64,000 nt of DNA from Geobacteraceae bacterium. GTDB taxonomy: Bacteria > Desulfobacterota > Desulfuromonadia > Geobacterales > Pseudopelobacteraceae. The notes beneath the pieces are model-generated. The model saw nothing but the letters and a program-made list of their open reading frames with translations. It was not told the DNA's origin and ran no database searches. Positions 33,764 to 43,402 of this stretch are shown here, piece by piece (the first letter of the stretch is position 1; every line of letters starts with the position of its first letter). The stretch is taken from NCBI GenBank assembly GCA_013336525.1, contig JAAXTM010000001.1, forward strand, positions 124,001 through 188,000, given 5' to 3'. The translations under genes and the position numbers were made by a program.

Positions 33764-33777
33764 TTGACCTGAATCAA
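33764..33777 (-). promoter_or_regulatory. FNR/CRP-family box TTGACCTGAATCAA
   Basis: TTGAC-N4-ATCAA, about 60 bp upstream of the DUF1858-like gene start on the minus strand. Candidate activator site for the hemerythrin operon. Confidence 0.55.
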
Positions 33778-33809
33778 TAAACCGGATTCAATGAAGTAAG
33801 TCGGATAAT

Positions 33810-33823
33810 TTGACATAGGTCAT
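33810..33823 (+). promoter_or_regulatory. Weaker FNR/HcpR-like box TTGACATAGGTCAT
   Basis: TTGAC-N4-GTCAT, one mismatch from a perfect dyad, ~70 bp before the plus-strand gene at 33893. With the box at 33764 it makes a divergent regulatory region. Confidence 0.4.
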
Positions 33824-33892
33824 GCTTGTCAGAAACACAGTAGGTCAAGGTGTTGTCAGATTTAGATTTGATATTATCAAGAGGAGAAGGTT

Positions 33893-34183
33893 ATGTGTGA
33901 TTGCGGATCAACCAAAACACCGGGGGCAGGGCCATTTGCATCAGGCAGGGAACTTGTGGAATTTGTGCTTGCAGCCCATGGTGGAGCAATAGCCGTGTCT
34001 CCAGTACCGAACGGTGGACTGACTTCAGCATGTCAGGGATGCGGAGCATCTTTTGTGCTCAAAACTTTCGTTCAGGCTTGCCCTGAGTGCGGTGGCGTGC
34101 ATGCCGTATCGCCGCCTCGCGCCAACGAGCCGACTGCTATTCAGTTTGCCGGGAAAGATTTTGTGCTGATAACGGCATCATGA
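33893..34183 (+). CDS. Small zinc-ribbon-like hypothetical protein
   Basis: 96 residues. Cysteine pairs SACQGCGASF and QACPECGGVH look like a zinc or iron ribbon; the N-terminus has another CDCG. Ribosome binding site GAGGAGAAGG. Stands between two nitrosative-stress operons with an FNR-like box upstream. No named family assigned. Confidence 0.55.
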   Translation: MCDCGSTKTPGAGPFASGRELVEFVLAAHGGAIAVSPVPNGGLTSACQGCGASFVLKTFVQACPECGGVHAVSPPRANEPTAIQFAGKDFVLITAS

Positions 34184-34234
34184 TTATTTTTCTGATCGAC
34201 AAGTGGCCTCCCGCTTAACTCAACAGTTTCAAAC

Positions 34235-35245
34235 TCAATGACTCAAGTATGGCACCATTGGTATGAGCCGCTGATAATCAGCATAATCCAACGAGCTTTG
34301 CCAGTGCCCACTAGCCATTCCAGTACCGATTCCCGCGATAAAAATGGTCAGGACAACTGTCGGAAAAACCCAAAATGGTAGCGGTCGCTTCCAAAAGCCA
34401 GGTTGCATGGCGAGCACATTTCGCTCTGGACAACTTGCTACACAAGTGAGACACCCAGTGCATTCTGGTGAAGTAACAGTTGTTCTGGAATGAATTAAAA
34501 GACTGGAAGGACAGACGTTGGAGCAGCGTTGACATCCGGTACAACCAGTCGAGTCCCGTCGGATTTTAAAAGGGCTGAAAATACTTGTAAGTCCCAGTAA
34601 TGCACCATAAGGGCAGAGATACCGACACCAGAACATTTTGTAAAAGAGTGATAATAATGTCTGGATCGCCAGAACAACTATGGTCGTTAAGGACATGCTC
34701 GTGAAGAAATGGAGCATTTTGACGTCGCTAACTGCCCAATATGGAGCATCCAGAAATCCGCCAAGCGCTTCGACTGACATGTCCACCAGGATAAATTTCA
34801 CAAACATCAGCAATAGCAGATATTTGATACTCCGTAATCCATAGTCAAGCCATCTCCATATGCGATAATTCCGGCCAACTAACTTCCGGCCAATCTTGAA
34901 TGCCCCTTCCGAAAGAGTGCCGACCGGGCAAAGCCATGAGCAAAATGATTTCTTGGCAAGCAGACTCATGAGCAGAATTGTCACGAATATTACCAGTGCA
35001 GCTGGATGTACCGGATGGATTTCTCCTGAAAACAGCCAGTACTTCAGACTTGTTAGAGCTCCGATTGGCAAAAAGCCTTCCACACCCGGAGGGCGGGATA
35101 CCAGCGGAACGGCTGCGCCACGTTCTACAGAACTGACAAACATGCCGAAGCGGATGCCAATCCCGATAACCCACAACATAAAGCACCACTGAACAACAGT
35201 CCGTATTGTACTGGCAGATTTTGTAAAAACCCCATTTAGGTACAT
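34235..35245 (-). CDS. NapH/CcoG-like membrane polyferredoxin
   Basis: 336 residues from ATG 35245 (GAGGAT upstream). Membrane Cys motifs FCSWLCPVGTLSEG and WCRYLCPYGALLGL, then two 4Fe-4S sites CTGCQRCSNVCPSS and CTGCLTCVASCPER. Around five membrane helices. Last gene of the minus-strand operon with the PAS, ric, thioredoxin and ccdA genes; may feed electrons to the CcdA/thioredoxin pair or to a periplasmic reductase. Confidence 0.75.
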   Translation of the reverse strand: MYLNGVFTKSASTIRTVVQWCFMLWVIGIGIRFGMFVSSVERGAAVPLVSRPPGVEGFLPIGALTSLKYWLFSGEIHPVHPAALVIFVTILLMSLLAKKSFCSWLCPVGTLSEGAFKIGRKLVGRNYRIWRWLDYGLRSIKYLLLLMFVKFILVDMSVEALGGFLDAPYWAVSDVKMLHFFTSMSLTTIVVLAIQTLLSLFYKMFWCRYLCPYGALLGLTSIFSPFKIRRDSTGCTGCQRCSNVCPSSLLIHSRTTVTSPECTGCLTCVASCPERNVLAMQPGFWKRPLPFWVFPTVVLTIFIAGIGTGMASGHWQSSLDYADYQRLIPMVPYLSH

Positions 35246-35309
35246 GATTATCCTCTTCGTATCATGGGAATTTGCCAAGATACTCTTCTCAATCGCTGTT
35301 TATAAGCGC

Positions 35310-35996
35310 CTAGAATGCCTGCCAGATAAACCAGGCCCCGGCAAGGGAGATTATGAAACCACTTACCTTCCTGCTCCAGTTAGAAAAGTTGAGCACCCCT
35401 CGCGTTTTGGCAAAAGACTCCACAAAACCGGTAAACGTACCGGCAACGAGCATGAGTAGACAATGGCCGACAGCATAGCTAAACATCAGCATGATGCCGT
35501 AGAGAACCTGACCCTTGCCGGTGACGACAGTCAGTAACACAACCATTACTGGTGTGGCGCAGGGCGAAGATACAAGGCCAAAGAACAGACCAAGCATGAA
35601 CGCTCCAATGATACCGCCCTGTCTTGGCTTGAAATCGCGCTTGATCGGCAGACGAATTTCATACAACCCCATCAGCTGACCACCCATTACCAGAGCCACG
35701 GAACCGGCAATCGCATACCACCAAACACCGACTACCCCGAAAACTGTGCCCAGCAATCCGGCGGCAGCGCCGAAGGCTGTGAAGGTGAGAGACAATCCAA
35801 CGATGAACATCAGGGAATAGCGGAATGCCTTCCAGCGGTCACCATCGCTATAACCGCCGACGAATCCGACTACAAGCGGGATGGTGCTGAGAACACAGGG
35901 TGAAGCTGAAGAAATAACCCCTGCCAGAAATACTGCGCCGAAGGCCAGCAGCGGGTAGGCAGTAATGATCTGCTCAATGTTGTCGATGAAGGTCAC
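35310..35996 (-). CDS. ccdA: CcdA/DsbD-type disulfide electron transporter
   Basis: 228 residues, six membrane helices. The two functional cysteines lie in SSASPCVLSTIPL and LVSSPCATPVMVV, as in CcdA. Carries reducing power from cytoplasmic thioredoxin to periplasmic thiol proteins, here presumably the exported thioredoxin encoded just upstream; starts overlap (ATGA). Confidence 0.88.
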   Translation of the reverse strand: MTFIDNIEQIITAYPLLAFGAVFLAGVISSASPCVLSTIPLVVGFVGGYSDGDRWKAFRYSLMFIVGLSLTFTAFGAAAGLLGTVFGVVGVWWYAIAGSVALVMGGQLMGLYEIRLPIKRDFKPRQGGIIGAFMLGLFFGLVSSPCATPVMVVLLTVVTGKGQVLYGIMLMFSYAVGHCLLMLVAGTFTGFVESFAKTRGVLNFSNWSRKVSGFIISLAGAWFIWQAF

Positions 35997-36376
35997 TTGA
36001 GCCCTGCCGACTTCAATCCTTTGATGAGATCTTCTTTGCCCATAAAACCGGTATGTCGTTGTACTTCTTTTCCTTGATGGTTGATGAAAATCTGGGCGGG
36101 AAGCATCTGAACGCGGAACTTTTGTGCGGTTGCCTGGTCAGAACGTACATCGATGAAGAGAATATTGGCACGACCCCGGTAATCATTGGAAAGTGATTCC
36201 AGGTAGGGCGCCATCTTCTTACATACGGGACAGGTGCGCAGGCCGAAATCAATCAGCGTCGGTTTGCCGGACGACAGGGCCTGATTGACTGTTGTCGCGG
36301 TAGCTGCAGGGAGTTCGGCCCTGGCAGCACTGGTAAGCATCACGATTATGGCTAACACCGTAAAGGGCAGTCTCAT
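35993..36376 (-). CDS. Exported thioredoxin-fold protein
   Basis: 127 residues from ATG 36376. Signal peptide (FTVLAIIVMLTSAARA) then a thioredoxin domain with CPVC active site (DFGLRTCPVCKKMAPYLES) and the cis-Pro region MLPAQIFINHQG. Partner of CcdA, overlapping it by 4 bp. Confidence 0.85.
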   Translation of the reverse strand: MRLPFTVLAIIVMLTSAARAELPAATATTVNQALSSGKPTLIDFGLRTCPVCKKMAPYLESLSNDYRGRANILFIDVRSDQATAQKFRVQMLPAQIFINHQGKEVQRHTGFMGKEDLIKGLKSAGLK

Positions 36377-36600
36377 AACATCCCCTTGATTTCGGCTACT
36401 GACAACAATTTGCCCGAACACTTGAGCTGACCATCGATAACCAGCGCGGGTAGAGTGGTGACGCCATATTTTAACATTGCGGTTATTTCAACTACCTTCA
36501 GCACCTCGCCCTGTTTCCCGCTTTCATCGAGTGCTTTCTTTGTATTCTCGTAAAGTGTTATGCAATCGGCACAACCGGTGCCTAATACTTGTATTTTCAT
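36373..36600 (-). CDS. Small redox-active disulfide protein (thioredoxin-like, 75 aa)
   Basis: MKIQVLGTGCADCITLYENT with CADC active site, and TTLPALVIDGQLKCSGK. Cytoplasmic thioredoxin/glutaredoxin-like family common in anaerobes and archaea. Overlaps the exported thioredoxin by 4 bp; a likely electron donor to CcdA. Confidence 0.8.
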   Translation of the reverse strand: MKIQVLGTGCADCITLYENTKKALDESGKQGEVLKVVEITAMLKYGVTTLPALVIDGQLKCSGKLLSVAEIKGML

Positions 36601-36630
36601 GGCATTACTCTCCTACATAGAGGTCGATGG

Positions 36631-37359
36631 TCACAGTTGTGATGCTTTGGGGAAGAGGATGTTGTTCTCCAGGTGGACGTGCTTGTGGAGATCATCCTCA
36701 AACTCTTTGAGCATTTGATAGGTGATCATGAATTTATTGCACGTGTCTTTTGGTAGTGCATAATCCTTTGAAAGGTGTCGAATTGCGTGGATAGCATCGC
36801 CGATCTCTTCGTGCTCGCGGCCGAATTTTTCAAGGGATGCCTTAATCACATTGGAATCTTCCTTTGATGGTGAATTGCCGATTTTTCTTTCAGTATCGGC
36901 CCGTTTTACCGCTGGGAAGAAAACTTCTTCCTCCTCCCGGAGATGGGCTGTCATATCTGTGACTATCTTTTGGAAGATAGTGGCGATATCGACCACCTCG
37001 GGATGATGAGCACCATGTACTTCCGCAATCTTTCGAGCGTAAGCGGCAATTTGTTCGTCGTTTTCTTTGAGATATGCATGATGGGTATTGACTATGTAAT
37101 CCACCAAAAAGGGAAGTTCCCATGAGGTATAATTTTGGCTTCGATCAATCTTTTCCGTTTTGATCGCTGCGATTTCCTGCAATAATGTATCAGGATTGAC
37201 ACCCTTCTCCTGGCATATTGCTGATAGAGCAACCTTGCCACCACAGCAAAAGTCAATCCCGTGAGTCTCAAAGACCTTGGAGGTTCGATAATCGGCGGCA
37301 ACTATTTCTCCGATTGTTGTATCTAGTGATAAATTTGCTTGAAGAGTCGATTCTTGCAT
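36631..37359 (-). CDS. ric: Iron-sulfur cluster repair di-iron protein
   Basis: 242 residues. The N-terminal ScdA_N domain has TIGEIVAADYRTSKVFETHG then IDFCCGGKVALS. The hemerythrin-like domain has NTHHAYLKEND, HGAHHPEV, HLREEEEVFFPA, FGREHEEIGD and HVHLENNILFP. Known Ric/YtfE/ScdA proteins repair clusters damaged by NO or oxidants. Length and motifs complete. Confidence 0.93.
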   Translation of the reverse strand: MQESTLQANLSLDTTIGEIVAADYRTSKVFETHGIDFCCGGKVALSAICQEKGVNPDTLLQEIAAIKTEKIDRSQNYTSWELPFLVDYIVNTHHAYLKENDEQIAAYARKIAEVHGAHHPEVVDIATIFQKIVTDMTAHLREEEEVFFPAVKRADTERKIGNSPSKEDSNVIKASLEKFGREHEEIGDAIHAIRHLSKDYALPKDTCNKFMITYQMLKEFEDDLHKHVHLENNILFPKASQL

Positions 37360-37424
37360 GGGTGTTCTCCTCTTAGTCAGTGTTGGCTGGGATTAGCCTG
37401 CCATCTGACTGATTTTGTTGAAAC

Positions 37425-37859
37425 CTACACATGTGATCCTGCCAGTTTTGATTCACAAACGGTCAATCGCTCTTTCAATTCCTTCTCCTTTTTCCATCGC
37501 TCAGTGACATCCCGCATGATTGAGGCACAACCCGTTATGTCACCGGCTTCGTCGCGCAAAATCACCATGCTGAATTCCAGTGAGACTCGAACCCCGTCTT
37601 TGCGAATACCCGGTGAGGAAAGCAGTCCGGTTTTGTATTTCGTCTCGCCGGAGGCCATCACACGATGATAGCCTTCCCAGTGACGAACGCGCAGATTTTC
37701 AGGGATGAATAGATCAAGTGATTGTCCAACTGCTTCTGCTGCAGTATAGCCAAACATCTGCTCTGCACCGCTGTTCCAGAAGCGAATAATTCCTTCCCGA
37801 TCCGAAATAAGCATCGCGTCCGGTGCATTGTTAACCAACTGTTTCAATAATTTGTCCAT
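37425..37859 (-). CDS. Stand-alone PAS domain protein
   Basis: 144 residues from ATG 37859 (GGGAGG upstream). One PAS domain: NNAPDAMLISDREGIIRFWN, then SGAEQMFGYTAAEAVGQ. A short helical tail follows the PAC region (EAGDITGCASIMRDVTERWK). No output domain. First gene of the ric/thioredoxin/ccdA operon, so perhaps a redox or NO sensor by partner binding. A broken paralogue sits in the nar operon (45091-45429). Confidence 0.8.
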   Translation of the reverse strand: MDKLLKQLVNNAPDAMLISDREGIIRFWNSGAEQMFGYTAAEAVGQSLDLFIPENLRVRHWEGYHRVMASGETKYKTGLLSSPGIRKDGVRVSLEFSMVILRDEAGDITGCASIMRDVTERWKKEKELKERLTVCESKLAGSHV

Positions 37860-37930
37860 ATATCCTCCCATGGCGGCGTTTGATAGATATCTAACTGTTA
37901 GTACCCTACAGTAACGCCGGATAGATCAGA

Positions 37931-37944
37931 TTGACCCAAGTCAA
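37931..37944 (-). promoter_or_regulatory. FNR/CRP-family box TTGACCCAAGTCAA
   Basis: Perfect TTGAC-N4-GTCAA dyad ~70 bp upstream of the PAS-ric operon. Confidence 0.6.
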
Positions 37945-38011
37945 TAACGGATCGAAACACAGAAAACCCTCTATGGTTGCTAAAGAGAGGAAATAAACAA
38001 ATGAGCTTTTC

Positions 38012-39331
38012 TCACTGATCGTCGCTAGAAGCTTCACCGTCCTGTAAAATGGTCCCACAGCAAGTTTCAACCCGGTTTCTCCCCGCCTGTTTAGCAGCGT
38101 ACATGGCATCATCGGCACGCTTGATAAAAGACTCCGCCGTGTCGTCCGGATAAAACTGAGCGACACCGAAACTGCAGGTCATGGTTCCTATCTGCGGGAA
38201 ATTATGCTGTTCCACATTCGATCTAATCTTTTCCGCCAGCTCACGCCCCGTCTTGACATCGTTTTTGTGCACAAGAACTACAAACTCCTCGCCTCCAAAT
38301 CTTGCAAAAATGTCGGTCTGGCGGACCATGCCGGTAACAATGCTGCTAAGTTCCTGTAACACATTGTCGCCAGCTTCATGACCATAGGTGTCGTTAACTG
38401 TTTTGAAATGATCAATGTCGAAAAAAATGAGCGCCAGTGGCATTGCGTAGCGCCTTGACTCCTGTATTTTCATGTGGAGTAATTCAAGAAACTTTCGTCG
38501 GTTGCAGATGCCAGTCAATGAGTCGGTTGTTGCCTGATTTTCCAGAATAGCATTCACCCGTTTCAGTTCTTCTTCGGCGCAATCACGCTCCTCGGTGCGG
38601 TGTCGTAACCCCATATAGCCAACATACAAACTGATAAGCCCAAGCGACCACATGACGCCATGTCCCGCCAAAAGCAATCTGGCTTGTTTGCGAATGACAG
38701 GTTCAAATATCTCCATGGGTAATCTGATGCTGATGCCACCACGGATATCTCCCTTCTTGTACCCCTGATGGAGATGACAGGAAAGGCAGCTTTCTTCAGT
38801 TATTAAAGGACGTATAAGCCGCATATAACGAAGCCCATCTTCCGTTACAATACTGCTAATTTCCTTCTTGCCGCGTTCGAAATCCTGCAAAGCAGTTTTT
38901 TCCCACGCATCGGCCTTATTCTCAGGCCGCAATGGCTTGAGACTGGTAATTCGTCCGGATGCTTTATGCTCTTTTTGAGCAAGTTCGTAAATCTGTCGCG
39001 TCATATATGCCGGGTTGACCAGAGTCAGGTGACGTCCTGAAGGTGTTATAACGTCACGTTCCTGAATAGTATCAGGCAAGTAGGGATTGGGGGTGACCCC
39101 CATGTCGGCGACAACATAGATACCGCTATGAAGAGCATTCCAGTTACGGTAGAGGATATCCTTGTCGATATATGCCCGGGCGACATTCAGGGCAATAGTT
39201 ACGATTTCCTGACGATGAATAGTAATGCTTGCCATAAGGGATACGGCAATGACACCTGTCCAGCCAAAAGCAAGGAGAAGGGAATAGTTCTTCGGATGGG
39301 CGAAGGATATTTTTTGTTTGAACCTTATCAA
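38012..39331 (-). CDS. Diguanylate cyclase with c-heme periplasmic sensor domain
   Basis: 439 residues from a TTG. N-terminal membrane helix, periplasmic domain of the DUF3365/Tll0287-like type with one heme site ESCLSCHLHQG, and a second membrane helix (HGVMWSLGLISLYVGYMGL). The GGDEF domain has an intact active site GGEEF and an RxxD inhibition site (RQTDIFARFGGEEF). Predicted to make cyclic di-GMP in response to redox state or a heme ligand such as NO. Shares the upstream box at 39393 with the divergent chemoreceptor. Confidence 0.88.
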   Translation of the reverse strand: MIRFKQKISFAHPKNYSLLLAFGWTGVIAVSLMASITIHRQEIVTIALNVARAYIDKDILYRNWNALHSGIYVVADMGVTPNPYLPDTIQERDVITPSGRHLTLVNPAYMTRQIYELAQKEHKASGRITSLKPLRPENKADAWEKTALQDFERGKKEISSIVTEDGLRYMRLIRPLITEESCLSCHLHQGYKKGDIRGGISIRLPMEIFEPVIRKQARLLLAGHGVMWSLGLISLYVGYMGLRHRTEERDCAEEELKRVNAILENQATTDSLTGICNRRKFLELLHMKIQESRRYAMPLALIFFDIDHFKTVNDTYGHEAGDNVLQELSSIVTGMVRQTDIFARFGGEEFVVLVHKNDVKTGRELAEKIRSNVEQHNFPQIGTMTCSFGVAQFYPDDTAESFIKRADDAMYAAKQAGRNRVETCCGTILQDGEASSDDQ

Positions 39332-39392
39332 CGCAAAGTGAACCTTTCAATCCTATTTTCCAACAAACTAGCACAAATAGATTCGGTAATGT

Positions 39393-39406
39393 TTGATGTT
39401 GGTCAA
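39393..39406. promoter_or_regulatory. FNR/CRP-family box TTGATGTTGGTCAA between GGDEF and MCP genes
   Basis: TTGAT-N4-GTCAA in the divergent intergenic region, ~60 bp from the cyclase start and ~150 bp from the chemoreceptor start. Confidence 0.55.
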
Positions 39407-39557
39407 CAATACGCTGTTTTTTTGAATCGTAGTATTGAGAGGCTATTTTCAATATTTTTATTGTTCCACCATGTTCTTCAGAAATTAATTGACTCCATTT
39501 TGCTTCTGTGTGACTTTTGTATTTTAATTAAGCACGCTCCACAAGGAGAATTACTAC

Positions 39558-41543
39558 ATGTTGAAGGACCTTAAAATCGGGACTAAGATGTTGATCATGC
39601 TGCTGTTGCCAATTGTCGGCATGCTCTATTTTGCCGTAAAGGATGTCGTATCCCGTTATGACGTGGTTGAAAATGCAGAATCATCAAGAACTCAGGCATC
39701 GCTTGCAGTAGCATCAAGTTCGTTAATTCATGAACTCCAGAAAGAACGAGGCATGACAGCAGGGTATCTGGCTTCTAAAGGGGAAAAGTTTAAAAGCGAA
39801 TTAACAAAGCAACGTGAGGACACCAATAACCGGATAAAAAAACTGAATGATTTTGTCACCGCCAATGCTGCTCGCCTGGAAATGGTTAAATCATCACTTG
39901 GGCAAGCAGGCAGCAAGCTGGAAAAGCTCTCCGACACCAGAAGTAGTGCTGATGGCCTGAAACTGGAGGGTAAGGAGTCTTTTGCCTTCTATACACAAGC
40001 TATCGGTAGCTATATGGATATTATTTCTTCAATTGCCACATCAAGCACTCAAGCTGATGTCGTTGCAGATGCTGTCACGTATTTCTCTTTCCTGAACCTG
40101 AAAGAGCAAGCGGGACGTGAACGGGCAACTTTAAACGCAGTTCTCAGCGCCGGTCTTTTTGAGGATGAAACCTATCGCCGTTTTCTCGGTGTTATAGCTG
40201 CCCAGAACGAACATCTTGCTATGTTCTCCAAATTTGCACACCAGAATGTCCTCACTTACGCCCGAGAGAAAATGAGTACTCCTGCTGCCACCAAAGTTGA
40301 TGAAATGCGTGCAGCAGTTTTGGCAAAATCATCAACAGGTGACTTTGGTATTCCTCCTGAAACTTGGTTCACGACGATCACAGAAAAAATCAACACGATG
40401 AAAGAGGTGGAAGACCATCTTTCCAAACATCTCATAGAAGGTGCTGAGGAACTTAACAGTTCTGCAAAACGGTCATTAAGCCTTAGTATTGCCATAGCTT
40501 TGATCATGACAGTAGCAGCCTTGGCAATTGGTTTTATGCTCTTTGTAAGCATCAGACGCCCGCTTAAAAGTATGGTGTCTATGCTGAAGGATATAGCTGA
40601 AGGAGAGGGAGATCTTACCCGACGTCTTGATGAAGATCGACGTGATGAATTTGGTGAGGTTTGTCACTGGTTCAACAAATTTGTTGAAAATATGCATAGC
40701 ATTATTTCACAGGTATCAAGCACAACCAGACAGGTAACATCTTCCGCAGCTCAGCTTCACAGTACAGCAGAACAGATTGCAACTGCAGCAGAAGAGGTCG
40801 CTTGTCAGTCAACTACCGTGGCAACGGCCAGTGAAGAGATGTCAGCGACTTCTAACGATATTTCCCATAACTGTACATTAGCTGCAGAAGTTTCCAACCG
40901 TGCAACTGATAATGCACGGGGCGGAGCTCAGGTAGTGCAGGAGACTTTAGAGGGTATGCAGAACATCGCTGAACGAGTTCGAGAATCAGCACACACCGTA
41001 GAAAGCTTAGGGGCGCGTTCCGATCAGATCGGCGCAATTGTCGGCACGATTGAGGACATAGCCGACCAGACAAACCTCTTGGCATTAAATGCAGCAATCG
41101 AAGCGGCCCGTGCCGGTGAGCAAGGCAGGGGTTTTGCAGTTGTTGCTGATGAAGTGAGGGCTTTGGCGGAACGTACAACTAGAGCCACCAAAGAAATCGG
41201 TACGATGATCAAAGGTATTCAGCAAGAAACCAGCGGGGCGGTCAGTAGTATGGAAAGCGGTGTCACTGAGGTTGAGAGGGGCATGGAAAGCTCCCGCAAG
41301 TCAGGCGAAGCGTTGCAGCAGATTCTGGACGCAATCAATGATGTCACGGTACAGGTTCACCAGATTGCTACGGCCGCAGAAGAGCAGACTGCAGTTACGG
41401 GCGAGATTTCTTCTAACATCAGTCAGATTACCGATGTTGTTCAGGAAACTGCAAATGGAGCCCATGACACTGCTAGAGCAGCGTCGGCACTCAACCGGTT
41501 AGCAAGCGACTTGGAACAGCTGGTGGGTCGATTTAAACTGTAA
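39558..41543 (+). CDS. Methyl-accepting chemotaxis protein with NIT (nitrate/nitrite-sensing) domain
   Basis: 661 residues. Membrane helix near residue 12-25, then a periplasmic NIT domain with the hallmark [19 protein letters not shown] second membrane helix (~310-330), HAMP domain ([20 protein letters not shown] region) and a long signalling domain with the conserved tip [20 protein letters not shown] follow. Known NIT domains bind nitrate or nitrite, so it probably steers the cell along nitrate gradients. Fits the neighbouring nitrate genes. Confidence 0.92.
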   Translation: MLKDLKIGTKMLIMLLLPIVGMLYFAVKDVVSRYDVVENAESSRTQASLAVASSSLIHELQKERGMTAGYLASKGEKFKSELTKQREDTNNRIKKLNDFVTANAARLEMVKSSLGQAGSKLEKLSDTRSSADGLKLEGKESFAFYTQAIGSYMDIISSIATSSTQADVVADAVTYFSFLNLKEQAGRERATLNAVLSAGLFEDETYRRFLGVIAAQNEHLAMFSKFAHQNVLTYAREKMSTPAATKVDEMRAAVLAKSSTGDFGIPPETWFTTITEKINTMKEVEDHLSKHLIEGAEELNSSAKRSLSLSIAIALIMTVAALAIGFMLFVSIRRPLKSMVSMLKDIAEGEGDLTRRLDEDRRDEFGEVCHWFNKFVENMHSIISQVSSTTRQVTSSAAQLHSTAEQIATAAEEVACQSTTVATASEEMSATSNDISHNCTLAAEVSNRATDNARGGAQVVQETLEGMQNIAERVRESAHTVESLGARSDQIGAIVGTIEDIADQTNLLALNAAIEAARAGEQGRGFAVVADEVRALAERTTRATKEIGTMIKGIQQETSGAVSSMESGVTEVERGMESSRKSGEALQQILDAINDVTVQVHQIATAAEEQTAVTGEISSNISQITDVVQETANGAHDTARAASALNRLASDLEQLVGRFKL

Positions 41544-41614
41544 TTTCTCATTCATGTCGGTTACAACTACTGACTGTGTACTTATAGTTGTTAACGATTT
41601 CATAATGTTAGACA

Positions 41615-41658
41615 AAACCACAAACGCCTCGCAGATGTCTGCGAGGCGTTTGTGGTTT
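41615..41658. terminator. Bidirectional terminator between the MCP and hcp genes
   Basis: Perfect 21-bp arms starting AAACCACAAACGCCTCGCAG, with a TG centre, between two convergent genes; A-rich on one side and T-rich on the other. Confidence 0.9.
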
Positions 41659-41678
41659 AAATACTGCCAGACTGGATA

Positions 41679-43280
41679 TTATCCCAATATCGCCTTCATA
41701 TCAGCCTCAACCGTGGTAATCGGGCCGACATTGAAGTTCTCGACCAGGAAGTTGAGAACGTTCGGCGTGATGAAGGCCGGGAGTGATGGTCCAAGCTTGA
41801 TGTTTTTGATGCCGAGGTGGAACAGGGTCAGGAGGATAACCACCGCCTTCTGCTCGTACCAGGAGAGAATCATCGAGAGCGGCAGATCGTTGACGCCGCA
41901 TTCAAAGGCGCCTGCCAGAGCTACCGCGATCTGGATGGCCGAGTAGGCGTCGTTGCACTGACCGACATCGAGCAGACGCGGGATGCCGCCGATATCTCCG
42001 AAGTCCAGCTTGTTGAAGCGGTATTTGCCGCAGGCCAGAGTCAGGATGACCGTATCCTGCGGGAGCTTCTCGGCAAATTCGGTGTAATAGTTGCGCCCCG
42101 ATTTGGCGCCGTCACAGCCGCCGATCAGGAAGAAATGCTTGATAGCGCCGGATTTGACGGCGGCAATGACTTTGTCGGCGACGCCGAGTACGGCATTGTG
42201 GCCGAAGCCGGTCAGGATTTCCTGGCCCGGGTTGTCCGGCAGGCCCGGGAGCTCAAGAGCTTTGTTGATGACTGCCGAGAAGTCCCAGCCGTCGACATGT
42301 TTGACATCGGGCCAGGCGACCAGTCCCCAGGTGTAGAGGCGGTCTTTGTAACTGTCGGACGGTTTCTGAATGCAGTTGGTGTTGAAGATGATCGCGCCGG
42401 GGAAGTTGACGAATTCTTTCGCCTGATCCTGCCATGCCCCGCCAAAGTTGCCGACCAGATGGGTGTATTTCTTCAGGCCGGGGTATCCGTGTGCCGGGAG
42501 CATTTCGCCGTGGGTGTAGATGTTGATGCCTTTGCCTTCGGTCTGCTTGAGCAGTTCTTCGAGCATTTTCAGGTCGTGGCCGGTGACCAGGATCGCTTTG
42601 CCCGCTTTGGTACCGAGCTGCACCGGCGTCGGTACTGGATGGCCGTAAGCATCGGTATGGGCGGTGTTGAGCAGACCCATGACGGTCAGGTTCTGCTTGC
42701 CGCATTCCATTGAGAGGCCGACATAGTCCATCAGACCAAGGTTGGCATCAGTCGTAGCGGCAAGTGCTTTCTGGAAGAAGGCCATGACTTCATCATCGGT
42801 TTTGCCAAGAATCATGGCGTGATCCATATAGGCTGCCATCCCTTTGAGGCCGTACATGAGGATTTCGATGACGGAGCGGATGTCTTCGTTGACGTGCTGG
42901 GTATTGATGCCGTAGGCCTCACCCTGAGCGGTCATGCCGGCCAGATCATCAGCCGGTTTCCAGTCGGCAACCGGGCCGGACAGCGTAACACCGGCGGCAG
43001 CTTTGGCTTTTTCTTTCAGCTCGTAGCAGCGCTTGATCATGCCGCCGATGCGAGCCGGTTCAAAATCAACGTTGGTAACGGTTGTGAAAAGCGCTTCAAT
43101 GGTGAAGCGGTCGATTTCGGCATTGCGCCCCAGTTTGTCGGCGTAGAGCGCCAGGCTTTTCAGCCCGTACAGCAGGTGATCCTGCAGTATCGCTACCTCG
43201 GGTTTTTTGCCGCATACGCCGGAAATGTTGCAGCCGGTGCCGTTTGCTGCCTGCTCGCATTGGTTACAAAACATACTCAT
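41679..43280 (-). CDS. hcp: Hybrid cluster protein (hydroxylamine/NO reductase)
   Basis: 533 residues. N-terminal cluster cysteines CNQCEQAANGTGCNISGVC (C-x2-C-x8-C-x5-C, the anaerobe class I pattern). Further hybrid-cluster ligands are in GGCDGAKSGRNYYTEFAE, LACGKYRFNKLDFGDIGGIP and GQCNDAYSAIQIAVAL. Known to reduce hydroxylamine or NO and to mediate S-nitrosylation. Ribosome binding site GGGAGGAAG. A near-match TTGATGGTAGTTAA box lies at 43375-43388. Confidence 0.95.
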   Translation of the reverse strand: MSMFCNQCEQAANGTGCNISGVCGKKPEVAILQDHLLYGLKSLALYADKLGRNAEIDRFTIEALFTTVTNVDFEPARIGGMIKRCYELKEKAKAAAGVTLSGPVADWKPADDLAGMTAQGEAYGINTQHVNEDIRSVIEILMYGLKGMAAYMDHAMILGKTDDEVMAFFQKALAATTDANLGLMDYVGLSMECGKQNLTVMGLLNTAHTDAYGHPVPTPVQLGTKAGKAILVTGHDLKMLEELLKQTEGKGINIYTHGEMLPAHGYPGLKKYTHLVGNFGGAWQDQAKEFVNFPGAIIFNTNCIQKPSDSYKDRLYTWGLVAWPDVKHVDGWDFSAVINKALELPGLPDNPGQEILTGFGHNAVLGVADKVIAAVKSGAIKHFFLIGGCDGAKSGRNYYTEFAEKLPQDTVILTLACGKYRFNKLDFGDIGGIPRLLDVGQCNDAYSAIQIAVALAGAFECGVNDLPLSMILSWYEQKAVVILLTLFHLGIKNIKLGPSLPAFITPNVLNFLVENFNVGPITTVEADMKAILG

Positions 43281-43402
43281 TGTTCTTCCTCCCTTTTGAT
43301 GGTTACGATTAAACTCGCAGAAGAGTTTTTTGTTTCTGTTTCAGACAGAGTATACGACCTCAACAAGCAAATAATTGATGGTAGTTAAGTTATTCAATGA
43401 AA

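Noticed and set aside
43375-43388. Certain FNR box for hcp
   Set aside because: TTGATGGTAGTTAA has one mismatch in a core position; mentioned only as a weak candidate.
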